Shown piece after piece: positions 17,947 through 25,978 of a stretch of 64,000 bases of DNA. The translations under genes were made by a program, and so were the position numbers. Source of the stretch: Chitinophaga rupis. Lineage in GTDB: Bacteria; Bacteroidota; Bacteroidia; Chitinophagales; Chitinophagaceae. The stretch's first letter is position 1. Each line of letters opens with the position of its first letter. The notes beneath the pieces are model-generated. The model did no database searches, was not told where the DNA came from, and saw only the letters and a program-made list of their open reading frames with translations. Location: positions 62,001 through 126,000 of the forward strand of contig NZ_FOBB01000004.1 of assembly GCF_900109685.1 (NCBI RefSeq), written 5' to 3'.

Positions 17947-18042
17947 CAATTACGAATTGTCAATTACGAATTGTGTAGAGCGTTTTGCATAATCTTCGCT
18001 GCATTATAATTCGTAATTGACAAATTCGTAATTCGTAATTAC
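17947..18042. repeat. AATTACGAATT-phrase hairpin between convergent genes
   Basis: The left arm (about 17948-17975) is built of two CAATTACGAATTG units, and the right arm (about 18007-18042) of their reverse complements, giving a stem of roughly 26 bp with one bulge and a loop of about 33 nt. It overlaps the last bases of the LytTR gene end. The position suits a bidirectional terminator; the phrase structure resembles the other intergenic repeats in this window but uses a different sequence. Confidence 0.65.
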
Positions 18043-18746
18043 TTTTTAAGTAGCTTATTCTTCAATATCTTCTCCAGCACCGCATCCTTCATGCTGCGTG
18101 ATACCGGTACCTGGTGCTTGCCCAGCTCAATCAGGTTCCCCTCAATACTGGTAATTTTAGCGGCATTGATCACAAACGATTTGTGTGTTTGAATAAAACC
18201 GGGATCCGTAATACATTCCAGCACAGATTTTAATGTGGTATGCGTAATATAGCGGGTTTGTGCCGTGTAAATGTTTATATAATTTTCCATTGCCTCTATA
18301 TATACAATATCGTTAATGGAGATCTTCACCAGCTTATCATCTGTTTTAATAAACAAATGGTCGGATGCTGCGGGCGCTGAGGTTTGGCGAAACAGATCGT
18401 ACACACGGTTCACCGACTTCAGAAAGCGCTCAAAGGAAATGGGTTTCAGTAAATAATCCACTGCTTCCAGCTCAAAACCTTTTATAGCATATTGCTCATA
18501 GGCGGTAGTAAAGATCACCTTAGGTGGGTTAGTAATACTTTGCAGCAGCTCCAGGCCATTGATGTAGGGCATTTCTATATCCAGGAACAGCAGGTCCACC
18601 GGCTGCTCACGCAGCAGGCTGTTTAATGATACGGCATCTTCACAAACTCCTACCAGCTCCAGGAAATCCACTTTCTCCACATACCCTTTAATGCCTTTGC
18701 GGGCCATTGGCTCATCATCTGTAATTACACATTTGATCCTGATCAT
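18039..18746 (-). CDS. LytTR-family response regulator
   Basis: 235 aa. Receiver domain with D10-D11 and phosphorylation site D56 (LLFLDIEMPYINGLELL), then a LytTR DNA-binding domain over about residues 130-230 (IKTDDKLVKISINDIVYIEAMENYINIY). Pairs with the LytS-like kinase upstream; its ATG lies inside the kinase's last codons (4-nt overlap, 18743-18746). Regulates targets by binding through the LytTR beta domain; targets unknown, although the acyltransferase at the head of the operon is an obvious candidate. Confidence 0.94.
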   Translation of the reverse strand: MIRIKCVITDDEPMARKGIKGYVEKVDFLELVGVCEDAVSLNSLLREQPVDLLFLDIEMPYINGLELLQSITNPPKVIFTTAYEQYAIKGFELEAVDYLLKPISFERFLKSVNRVYDLFRQTSAPAASDHLFIKTDDKLVKISINDIVYIEAMENYINIYTAQTRYITHTTLKSVLECITDPGFIQTHKSFVINAAKITSIEGNLIELGKHQVPVSRSMKDAVLEKILKNKLLKK

Positions 18747-19789
18747 AATCCTATATTTAAATTAGCCGTAAAACTTTGCCCGTTATCTTTAATGGCCAGC
18801 GTATGCCGGTTGGGGTATAGCAGGGCCAGGCGCCGTTGCAGGTTATCCAGCCCAATGCCGCTCCTGCCCTTTCTCTCCGGAATGATCTCCGGTTTTGCAT
18901 TACTTACCTCAAAGTGCAGCTCTCCGTTATTTAACCTGGCAGAAATATTGATCCAGTATTCACCGCCGGCGTATTTAAAAGCATTTTCCACCAGGGGTAA
19001 TAATAGCAAGGGGTACACCTGCTGCCCGTCTAGCGCTTCATCAAACTGCACCTGCAGGTTAAGATGATCATTCATCCGGCTTTTTTGCAGGTGAATATAC
19101 GATTGCAGGTACTGCAATTCCTGCCGGATGGAAACCAGCTGCTGCTGGTCATACAGCTGGTAACGCAGCAGCTCCGAGAGCTCTTCAATGGTTTGCTTGG
19201 CCCGGCTCACATCCTCATCCATCTGGAAATATACCGTATTCAATGCATTGAACAAAAAGTGCGGATGGTACTGCGCTTTCAGAAAACGTAATTCTGTTTG
19301 CAGCTGATCGTTACTGATCTTTTCTATCTGCAGCTGCTGCTCATAACTTTTTCTCATAGAAGCATTTCCCCTTATAAAAGCGTAATAGAACAATAAGTAA
19401 AGCAGTGGTATCAGGTAAATGAGCACCGCATCGTACCAGGTAAGCCCGTCATCTGTAAGAGCGGCCATGGGTATTATGAATACAGTGCTCACCAGCTCCA
19501 CATACAAACCTACCACAGCAAACTCCTTCAGCAAACCGCGGTTACGTACCGGCGCCTTAAAATGGCGCTGGTTCCTTTCCAGTAATTTATGAATACCCCA
19601 TATATTAATGTAGCTGATAAGCGTTACCACCGTTAATTCAATGGCATTAACAGCCCAGGGCCTCAGCCAGAAGCGGGTACCGGTGATCACATCATTTACC
19701 AGGCGGATGGTCATATAAATGAGCAACCCGTAAAAAACCGGAAATATCAAACGCCACCATTTATACTGCATAGTCATGAAGTTAAGCAA
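18743..19789 (-). CDS. LytS/YehU-type sensor histidine kinase
   Basis: 348 aa with four N-terminal membrane helices (about 12-30, 47-63, 90-110 and 119-138), a coiled linker, and the His_kinase domain whose motif KAQYHPHFLFNALN holds the acceptor His (H177). The ATPase domain follows with LLLPLVENAFKYA and GIGLDNLQRRL. The kinase gene overlaps the regulator gene by 4 nt and follows the acyltransferase stop by 15 nt. In-frame ATGs at 19777 and 19771 are alternative starts. Confidence 0.93.
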   Translation of the reverse strand: MLNFMTMQYKWWRLIFPVFYGLLIYMTIRLVNDVITGTRFWLRPWAVNAIELTVVTLISYINIWGIHKLLERNQRHFKAPVRNRGLLKEFAVVGLYVELVSTVFIIPMAALTDDGLTWYDAVLIYLIPLLYLLFYYAFIRGNASMRKSYEQQLQIEKISNDQLQTELRFLKAQYHPHFLFNALNTVYFQMDEDVSRAKQTIEELSELLRYQLYDQQQLVSIRQELQYLQSYIHLQKSRMNDHLNLQVQFDEALDGQQVYPLLLLPLVENAFKYAGGEYWINISARLNNGELHFEVSNAKPEIIPERKGRSGIGLDNLQRRLALLYPNRHTLAIKDNGQSFTANLNIGL

Positions 19790-19804
19790 AGATCAGTAAA
19801 CTTT

Positions 19805-21031
19805 TTAGGATACAACCAGCTCCGGTGCTACCTGCGGGGTCGGCTGCGGTACCGGCTTTTCACTTACCGGGGCCTGTACCTTTTTCTCAAGAGGCCGCAT
19901 TCCAAACAGGTAACGGGTAAGGGCAAACGGTTTTATAAATACATGGTAAATACACATGCTTACACATAAAGAGGTTATTACAATAAAGCCGTACTTCATG
20001 CCAATGGTATCGTTGGTTTTTACCACATACCAGGCAATGATCACGATCACTGTCTGGTGCAGGATGTAAAAGGGATAGATGGCCTGGTTAATATAATCCA
20101 TCACCTTTACTTTCCGGTTCAGGTATTTCTTACCATACCCTATCAGCGCAAATACCCAGAACCAGGAGTTCAGCGGCTGCCTTGCCAGGTATGGATACAG
20201 ATACCAATGCTGATCCCAGTCCGGGACCCAGGTGCTCAGCCCTACATTATTCCAGCGCAGGTAGTTAATGAACCCCATCATAACCAGGGCCATGCCCAGC
20301 GAAAAACGGCGGTTACGTTCCAGGCTGTCCATCAGGGCGGGTTGCAGCATGCAAATGAAGCCTGCTACCAGGAAAAGCATCCAGTACACAAAAAAGCAGT
20401 AGTCGTGCACCAGGTCACCGGTCATGGGATATTTCAGCACGGTTAATGAAAACCATGTGGCGGAAGGAAGCATTAACAGATATACATTTTTGCCACGGGC
20501 AAAGAATTTCAATTTTTCAACAAAGCCTTTGGCCTTCGGGGAAACAGCCCATCCGAAAAAAGGCGTCAGCAACAGGTCAAACACCAGCAGGTATGCAATA
20601 AACCACAGGTGATGCCAGCTGGTATTACCGTGCGGGTAAGGGCGCATCTCAAAAATAGAAGGGTAAAAATGCCAGAAGTTCCCCTTAAAACCCTGGTTTA
20701 ACCGCTCCATATAGATCTGGGGCGGCACAATTACCAGCATACCTACCAGCAGGGGAATGAACAGGCGCTGGAAACGCAGCCACATAAAACCGCGGGCGCT
20801 TTTTTTGCTGACCATAAACCAGGAAACCGTTCCGGAAATAAAGAACAGCAGGTGCATACGGAAACGGCTAAGCCAAAAGGCAAACTCCGTCAGCACATTG
20901 CTTTGGGTGGCATTGTTCACATGCCAGGGATCATCTACCATAAACGGGCGGGCGGAATGGAATAACAGCACGCCAAAGATCGCTGCAATACGCAGCCAGT
21001 CAAGGTAAGTTTGTCTATTTGTAGGTTGCAT
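19805..21031 (-). CDS. Acyltransferase 3 family membrane protein
   Basis: 408 aa, about ten transmembrane segments. The N-terminus TYLDWLRIAAIFGVLLFHSARPF carries the conserved LR and His of the acyltransferase-3 family, which transfers acyl groups to sugars or lipids at the membrane. A Pro/Val-rich cytoplasmic tail of about 30 aa ends the protein. First gene of an operon with the LytS/LytR pair. Acyl donor and acceptor are unknown; O-acetylation of a surface polysaccharide would be typical. Confidence 0.9.
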   Translation of the reverse strand: MQPTNRQTYLDWLRIAAIFGVLLFHSARPFMVDDPWHVNNATQSNVLTEFAFWLSRFRMHLLFFISGTVSWFMVSKKSARGFMWLRFQRLFIPLLVGMLVIVPPQIYMERLNQGFKGNFWHFYPSIFEMRPYPHGNTSWHHLWFIAYLLVFDLLLTPFFGWAVSPKAKGFVEKLKFFARGKNVYLLMLPSATWFSLTVLKYPMTGDLVHDYCFFVYWMLFLVAGFICMLQPALMDSLERNRRFSLGMALVMMGFINYLRWNNVGLSTWVPDWDQHWYLYPYLARQPLNSWFWVFALIGYGKKYLNRKVKVMDYINQAIYPFYILHQTVIVIIAWYVVKTNDTIGMKYGFIVITSLCVSMCIYHVFIKPFALTRYLFGMRPLEKKVQAPVSEKPVPQPTPQVAPELVVS

Positions 21032-21043
21032 TTCTTTTTTTTA

Positions 21044-21051
21044 CAAACCTA
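21044..21051 (-). promoter_or_regulatory. Possible -7 promoter box of the acyltransferase operon
   Basis: The minus strand reads TAGGTTTG, an exact TAnnTTTG match, 13 nt upstream of the ATG at 21031. I do not see a matching TTG -33 element, so this is a partial promoter call. Confidence 0.4.
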
Positions 21052-21219
21052 ACGACTGTAAAAGCGTTACAGGCCTCTGTTTTGACCACCTGCAATTTTA
21101 GGGTGACAACCCGCACACTGCTATCCTGCCGCAGTAGGCTACTTACCCGTTATGCGAATTAAAAAAGTTAGTATATTGATTATGATAAATCCTATTTCTG
21201 CACTCAAATCCATTAAACG

Positions 21220-21420
21220 ATGAAGAAAACCTGTATTTTCCTGGGCTTTGCCCTGGCAGCTGTATGTAGCTGGGTACCTGGAAGCTCCACCCCCTGTGAG
21301 GTAAGTCCCACTTTTTTGAACGGGAAATGTAAAGCCGAGTACATTGAAGGACACGCGTATTATTACTGTGGTTCTCCAATAGCAACAGAAAAACCCAATT
21401 GTACGGCTTATGTACAATAG
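21220..21420 (+). CDS. Small secreted Cys-containing peptide
   Basis: 66 aa. A signal peptide (MKKTCIFLGFALAAVCSWVPG) is followed by about 43 residues with four Cys (TPCEV, GKCKAE, YYCGS, NCTAY), likely two disulfides. The gene overlaps the next one by 11 nt. Small secreted peptides placed before DUF4221 or propeller lipoproteins recall the NVEALA-type cassettes of Bacteroides, but the NVEALA motif itself is absent here. Function unknown; it could be a signalling or bacteriocin-like peptide. Confidence 0.7.
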   Translation: MKKTCIFLGFALAAVCSWVPGSSTPCEVSPTFLNGKCKAEYIEGHAYYYCGSPIATEKPNCTAYVQ

Positions 21421-22603
21421 GAGAAATTATCAGTGGGCTACCGTAATGGTAGCCCTGCTGTTTTGTATGACCACTGCCTGTAAAGAAACCGCAACACCGG
21501 TTGTTCAATCCTGCACCACTGCTACAGACAGCCTTATTCCCCTGAAGATCAATATTGGAAAGCCCTTAAACCTGTACCTGGACAGTATGCTGGTAATAGG
21601 CGTACAAACACCGGTGCAATACCTGGAAAAAGAAAATGCCCTGCTGATACTGGACACCTATGGCAAACGGCTGCTGCAATACCCGCTAACGGCTGCTGAT
21701 ACCGTAACAAAACCCAGCCGGGCGCAGGCACTGCACCTGAATTATAAGGTGATGTACATGCATTACCTGAACCGCGATAGCCTGCTGTTGTACACCTATG
21801 GCGTATTTCGCCTGTCTTATTATAACCTGGATACAGATACGGTATATAAAACACTGTCTTTTTACGATAGAAAAATAAAAACCAATTTTGCCTTTAACCC
21901 CGCGCCTCCCAATGCCAGTAATGCCGCCCCTATTATTTTTAAGGGCAATAATATTATTGGTACCGGTTATTTAATGGGCGAGCATGACAGCGAAGTGCCG
22001 GCAGGGCGCACGCTCTTCTCCATCCTTCACTTACCGGATGGCAGCCTGCAGCACAAAGTACCTTACTCCGCTATTTATAAAACCGGTAACTGGGGCGGCT
22101 CCCATATGCGCACAACTTATTCGGCGTATAACCGGCAGCAGGGCACACTGTTGCTTAGCCTGCCGGCAGACCATCACCTGCAGGTGATTGACAGCGCATG
22201 GCACATAACCAACGTATATGCGGGCAGCCGGCAAAAGCTATGCATAAGCTCCATGCCTATACCTAAGAATAGCCCGCAGCTACAGGACCCGGATAATGCC
22301 TTACGTTATTTTACAAACACAGCTGCTTACCGGGATATTATTTATGATGCTTACCACCAGCATTATTACCGGGTATTACAAACCCCGCCTGCCGCCGCTG
22401 AGCTGAATGCGCAGCAGCTGGGGGAAAAACATGCCACGCTGATCGCTTTTGACAATACCTTTCATTACCTGGGCGAAGGCCCCTTACCCAAAGGGCTTGC
22501 GCTGGATAATTTTTTTGTAACGGAACAAGGCCTGTATTTTCTGAATGTAGCTAACCATGACCAAAACATTGGGCAATATGTACACATCAACCCGGAGTTA
22601 TAA
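21410..22603 (+). CDS. DUF4221-like lipoprotein
   Basis: 397 aa, lipoprotein signal ending TTAC (CMTTACKE). The body is rich in beta-strand patterns with repeated Tyr/Leu-rich blades, compatible with a propeller, and the overall look (LLILDTYGKRLLQYPL, YHQHYYRVL, DNTFHYLGE) resembles DUF4221 proteins of Bacteroidota. The start overlaps the small peptide gene by 11 nt and its end overlaps the next lipoprotein gene, so the three are one operon. Probably surface or periplasmic; role unknown. Confidence 0.72.
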   Translation: MYNRRNYQWATVMVALLFCMTTACKETATPVVQSCTTATDSLIPLKINIGKPLNLYLDSMLVIGVQTPVQYLEKENALLILDTYGKRLLQYPLTAADTVTKPSRAQALHLNYKVMYMHYLNRDSLLLYTYGVFRLSYYNLDTDTVYKTLSFYDRKIKTNFAFNPAPPNASNAAPIIFKGNNIIGTGYLMGEHDSEVPAGRTLFSILHLPDGSLQHKVPYSAIYKTGNWGGSHMRTTYSAYNRQQGTLLLSLPADHHLQVIDSAWHITNVYAGSRQKLCISSMPIPKNSPQLQDPDNALRYFTNTAAYRDIIYDAYHQHYYRVLQTPPAAAELNAQQLGEKHATLIAFDNTFHYLGEGPLPKGLALDNFFVTEQGLYFLNVANHDQNIGQYVHINPEL

Positions 22604-23033
22604 GATCTTCCTATATACGTTACTGTTAGGCTTTATGGCTTGCTCCGCACCACCGGACAAGCTGCTGCAGGCCTTACATGCAGTGGATGCCAAACCATTG
22701 CCTGCCGGGCATTACGTGGTAATACCCAACCAGGGCTGTGAAGGCTGTATCAGCACCGCAGAAGATTTTGTGAAAAGGAATTACACCCGGTTCCCGCAGG
22801 CGAAATACATTTTTACGCGTGTACAATCCATTAAATTATTACGGATAAAACTGGGTAATGAAGTAATGAACAATAGCCGGGTATTAATTGACAGCAACAA
22901 TATTATCCATTACCCCGAGCAGGGAAAGGACATTTATCCGATGATCATTACTATTAAAGGAAATGCAATAAAAGGGATCACCTATCAAAGCCCGGGGTCA
23001 GACGGGTTAGCTGAGCTGCTGCGGGGGCAGTGA
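22578..23033 (+). CDS. Lipoprotein with GCEGC motif
   Basis: 151 aa from the ATG at 22578, which gives a short n-region before a lipobox-like FMAC; an in-frame ATG at 22557 is also possible. After the signal, NQGCEGCIS presents a CxxC pair in a HYVVIPNQGCEGC context that suggests a thioredoxin-like or metal-binding site, followed by an alpha/beta pattern (FPQAKYIFTRV, VLIDSNNIIHY). It overlaps the DUF4221-like gene by 26 nt. Its stop TGA abuts the stop of the convergent globin gene with no spacer. A role in thiol chemistry on the small Cys peptide is speculation from context. Confidence 0.72.
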   Translation: MYTSTRSYKIFLYTLLLGFMACSAPPDKLLQALHAVDAKPLPAGHYVVIPNQGCEGCISTAEDFVKRNYTRFPQAKYIFTRVQSIKLLRIKLGNEVMNNSRVLIDSNNIIHYPEQGKDIYPMIITIKGNAIKGITYQSPGSDGLAELLRGQ

Positions 23034-23513
23034 TCAGGGCTGGTACGGCCCGCCGGGTTCACCCCATCCCCATTTAGGCATGGGCTCACCTTCTTTAACA
23101 GGGTTTTCGGTGGTAGTGGAGTTCATTACGGCAATACGGCTGCCCCATTCCAGGTAGCCTACCAGCGCAGCGCGGAACTCCGGGTCACTAGCCAGGCCTA
23201 TCTCATCCGCGGTTTCCAGCAAAAGAGCCATCCATCTTTTGCGTTTGGTCTCATCCAGCATCTTTCCTACGTGATGGGCCACCATAGATGCATGACTGCC
23301 GTTATCCTGTTCTGAATATAATTTAGGACCGCCAAAAACTTCGGCGATAAAATGCGCAACATGCTTGCTATGGTCGCCGCTCATATCTTTAAACACCGGG
23401 TACAACAAAGGATCTTTAAGCACCTTATCATAGAATACCTCCGTTAGCTTTTCCAGCGCTGCCTGTCCGCCCGCCCATTCATATAAAGTAGGAATTATTT
23501 TTTCGTCTGCCAT
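23034..23513 (-). CDS. Group II truncated haemoglobin
   Basis: 159 aa. Begins with the trHb pattern LYEWAGGQAALEKLTEVFYDKV, then DPLLYPVF, EVFGGPKLYSE, the F-helix region HASMVAHH with proximal His probably H80, and the group II hallmark Trp G8 at W94 (RKRWMALL). A Pro/Gly-rich tail of about 30 residues extends beyond the globin fold. Binds O2/NO; roles in detoxification or redox are family knowledge. Tail to tail with the GCEGC lipoprotein and codirectional with the Rieske-DUF2231 gene. Confidence 0.9.
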   Translation of the reverse strand: MADEKIIPTLYEWAGGQAALEKLTEVFYDKVLKDPLLYPVFKDMSGDHSKHVAHFIAEVFGGPKLYSEQDNGSHASMVAHHVGKMLDETKRKRWMALLLETADEIGLASDPEFRAALVGYLEWGSRIAVMNSTTTENPVKEGEPMPKWGWGEPGGPYQP

Positions 23514-23583
23514 AATACCGGTATAGATTATAGGCGAATATATGGAGACTTTTCTTCACAATGTAGCCGGGTTTACACGATCT

Positions 23584-24369
23584 TTACAAGTGCAGGTACA
23601 CCTTGCCGTTATCTTCCGTTAACCGGTATATCACAATGCCCTGTTTCGCAGGCCCGGTTTTCAACTGGCCGGTATTTACATCAAACTGGGAGCCATGCCA
23701 TGGACACTGCACCGTACCACAGATCATAGCGCCGCCTGCCAGCGAGCCGCCTTTGTGGGTGCAGCCATCGTCAAAAGCTACATAACCGGTTTCTGTTTTG
23801 CCGATCACAATACGTTTACCCTGCACATGCACCAGCTTCATCTGGTCGGTTTTCAGCTCATCACTGTTAGCTACTTCTATGGGCTGATCGTTACCAGTGA
23901 AACGTTCTTCTTTCCACTTACCACCGCCCGCATAACGGGTAAAAACGCCTATCTGATTGCGATACACCAGCGTACCACCCATCCAGCCGGCAAAGCCCAG
24001 GAGCACGATCCCCGCCATTTCCAGCAGCAGGATACCAAAGGCCGGTACATAAGGGTTACGCTTTAGCAGCCAGGCTACAAAGAACAGCACCAAGTTCAGT
24101 ACGTTCAGCAACCCATGCCGGGTAGCCCGTTTTTTACCGGAGCTTTTAGGAGGCACTGTAAATATGTAATCAATAATACCTGGCACCGCAGCCAGCAATG
24201 CCGTGGTGATGCCTGCTATTTGCATACACGATGCCACAAAGGCAAAATCGTAACGGTCGTTCACTAACGCCATTATATCAAATAAGAGCGTGCCTATAAA
24301 AAAGGCAATGGGAAAAGTAACCAGTATAGGATGAAGCGGATGCCCCTTAATATGCGCAGTACTTTTCAT
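23584..24369 (-). CDS. DUF2231-Rieske [2Fe-2S] membrane protein
   Basis: 261 aa. The N-terminal half is a DUF2231 four-helix membrane domain (HPLHPILVTFPIAFFIG), and the C-terminal half a Rieske domain with both cluster loops: CTHKGG and CPWHGS, so two Cys and two His ligands are intact. It is likely an electron-transfer or redox-sensing membrane protein. It lies 70 nt upstream of the truncated haemoglobin gene on the same strand, so the two may be functionally linked; divergent from DUF1304. Confidence 0.9.
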   Translation of the reverse strand: MKSTAHIKGHPLHPILVTFPIAFFIGTLLFDIMALVNDRYDFAFVASCMQIAGITTALLAAVPGIIDYIFTVPPKSSGKKRATRHGLLNVLNLVLFFVAWLLKRNPYVPAFGILLLEMAGIVLLGFAGWMGGTLVYRNQIGVFTRYAGGGKWKEERFTGNDQPIEVANSDELKTDQMKLVHVQGKRIVIGKTETGYVAFDDGCTHKGGSLAGGAMICGTVQCPWHGSQFDVNTGQLKTGPAKQGIVIYRLTEDNGKVYLHL

Positions 24370-24490
24370 GGTGGTAAGATTTTGTTTTGGTATACAAAGC
24401 CTCTATCAAAAAGTTTACCTGTTTATGGATGGTAAACCGGCTGGCATAACTTACATTTATAATATTTTCACTATATCCCCTATAAAATTC

Positions 24491-24859
24491 ATGAGCATGT
24501 TACTGTTTGCCAAGATCCTCATAGGCCTGGTAGCCCTGGAACACCTGTATATACTTTGGCTGGAAATGTTTGCCTGGACCACAGTGGGCAAAAAGACCTT
24601 CCGCTCTTTGCCGGCTCACCTGTTTGAAGAAACCAAAACGCTGGCAGCCAACCAGGGCCTGTATAATGGCTTCCTGGCCGCCGGCCTGATCTGGTCGTTG
24701 TTTATTTCAGATGTAAGCTGGAGCCGGAATGTGGCCTGCTTTTTCCTGGCTTGTGTGATAGTAGCCGGTATTTATGGCGGGCTTACCGCTTCCAGGTCCA
24801 TCTTCATAAAGCAGGGTTTACCGGCCGTTATTGCATTAACTGTATTATTGCTGGCCTGA
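24491..24859 (+). CDS. DUF1304 small membrane protein
   Basis: 122 aa from the ATG at 24491, which gives a normal DUF1304 start (LLFAKILIGLVALEHLYILWLEMFAW). Four hydrophobic helices and the NQGLYNGFLAAGL motif are diagnostic of the family. Function is unknown. It is divergent from the Rieske protein gene across a 121-nt AT-rich spacer and precedes a glycosyltransferase gene by 42 nt. Confidence 0.9.
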   Translation: MSMLLFAKILIGLVALEHLYILWLEMFAWTTVGKKTFRSLPAHLFEETKTLAANQGLYNGFLAAGLIWSLFISDVSWSRNVACFFLACVIVAGIYGGLTASRSIFIKQGLPAVIALTVLLLA

Positions 24860-24901
24860 TAAATTCATTACTTTGCGGCCTGTTTGAACAGTACAACCTG
24901 C

Positions 24902-25978
24902 ATGGCAAATAACAGCAAAACACTGGTGATACTTATACCCGGCTTTCCGGAAAATGAGGCGGATACAACCTGCCTGCCTCCGCTGCAGCTGCTGGTAAGG
25001 TCCCTGAATAAAGAGTTCCCGGGGTTAAAGGTGGTGGTGGTAGCCTTTCATTATCCTTTTTTTACACATACCTATCAGTGGCATGGCAACACCATCATCA
25101 GCATGGGTGGTAAATACCGTAACAAAGTTCACCTCTTACATTCCTGGTGGAAAATATGGCGGCAGCTGAAAAAGCTCTGGCAGGATCATGATGTGATAGG
25201 TCTTTTCAGCTGCTGGTGCGGCCCCTGTGCGCTGGTAGGCCATTATTTTGGAAAGCGTTATAACATAAAACATCACATCTGGATCCTGGGACAGGATGCA
25301 AAAAAAACGAACAACACAGTACGTTATATACGCCCCGCGCCGCAGGAGCTGATAGCCATATCAGATTTTTTAGTGCAGGAGTTTAACCGCAATCACCACA
25401 TTATGCCGCAGCATGTAATCCCCATTGGGGTGAATACGACTGACTTCCCCCCTGCTGCCGCGCCGGTGGATATTGATATATTAGGCGTTGGCAACCTGGT
25501 GCCCTTAAAACAATACGAGATCTTTATTGAAGTTATTCATGCCGTAAAACAACATTTCCCCAATATTAAAACCGGCATATGCGGCAAGGGAACAGAAGTG
25601 CATCACTTACAGGCGCTGATTGCCAAATGGGGCTTACAGGATAATGTACAGCTATACGGTGAGCAGCTGCACCGTGAAGTATTACGGCTTATGCAACGCA
25701 GCCGCATTTTACTGCACCCCTCCTCTTATGAAGGTTTTGGTATGGTAATGCTGGAAGCATTGTATGCAGGCGCACAGGTGGTAAGCTTTGTACAACCCAT
25801 GCAGGCTGTTATTCCCAACTGGTACATTGTAAAAGATAAAGCGGCGATGGTGGAACAGGTGCTTACCCTGCTGCGCCGGCCGCCTGCGCAACGGCAAGCT
25901 GTATTACCTTATGAGATGAACGGCAGCGCCAGGGCCATTATGCAGCTCTTCGGCTATAATGAAGCAATGACCTCCTGA
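24902..25978 (+). CDS. Glycosyltransferase, GT4-like
   Basis: 358 aa from the ATG at 24902 (an upstream in-frame TTG at 24884 is less likely). GT-B fold: N-terminal domain with VILIPGFPENEADT and a C-terminal nucleotide-sugar domain (ILGVGNLVPLKQYEIF, then LLHPSSYEGFGMVMLEALYAGAQVVSF), the E-x7-E motif of GT4 enzymes. Transfers a sugar from an activated donor; acceptor unknown. Its last 25 bp overlap the 3' end of the next glycosyltransferase gene on the opposite strand. Confidence 0.9.
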   Translation: MANNSKTLVILIPGFPENEADTTCLPPLQLLVRSLNKEFPGLKVVVVAFHYPFFTHTYQWHGNTIISMGGKYRNKVHLLHSWWKIWRQLKKLWQDHDVIGLFSCWCGPCALVGHYFGKRYNIKHHIWILGQDAKKTNNTVRYIRPAPQELIAISDFLVQEFNRNHHIMPQHVIPIGVNTTDFPPAAAPVDIDILGVGNLVPLKQYEIFIEVIHAVKQHFPNIKTGICGKGTEVHHLQALIAKWGLQDNVQLYGEQLHREVLRLMQRSRILLHPSSYEGFGMVMLEALYAGAQVVSFVQPMQAVIPNWYIVKDKAAMVEQVLTLLRRPPAQRQAVLPYEMNGSARAIMQLFGYNEAMTS

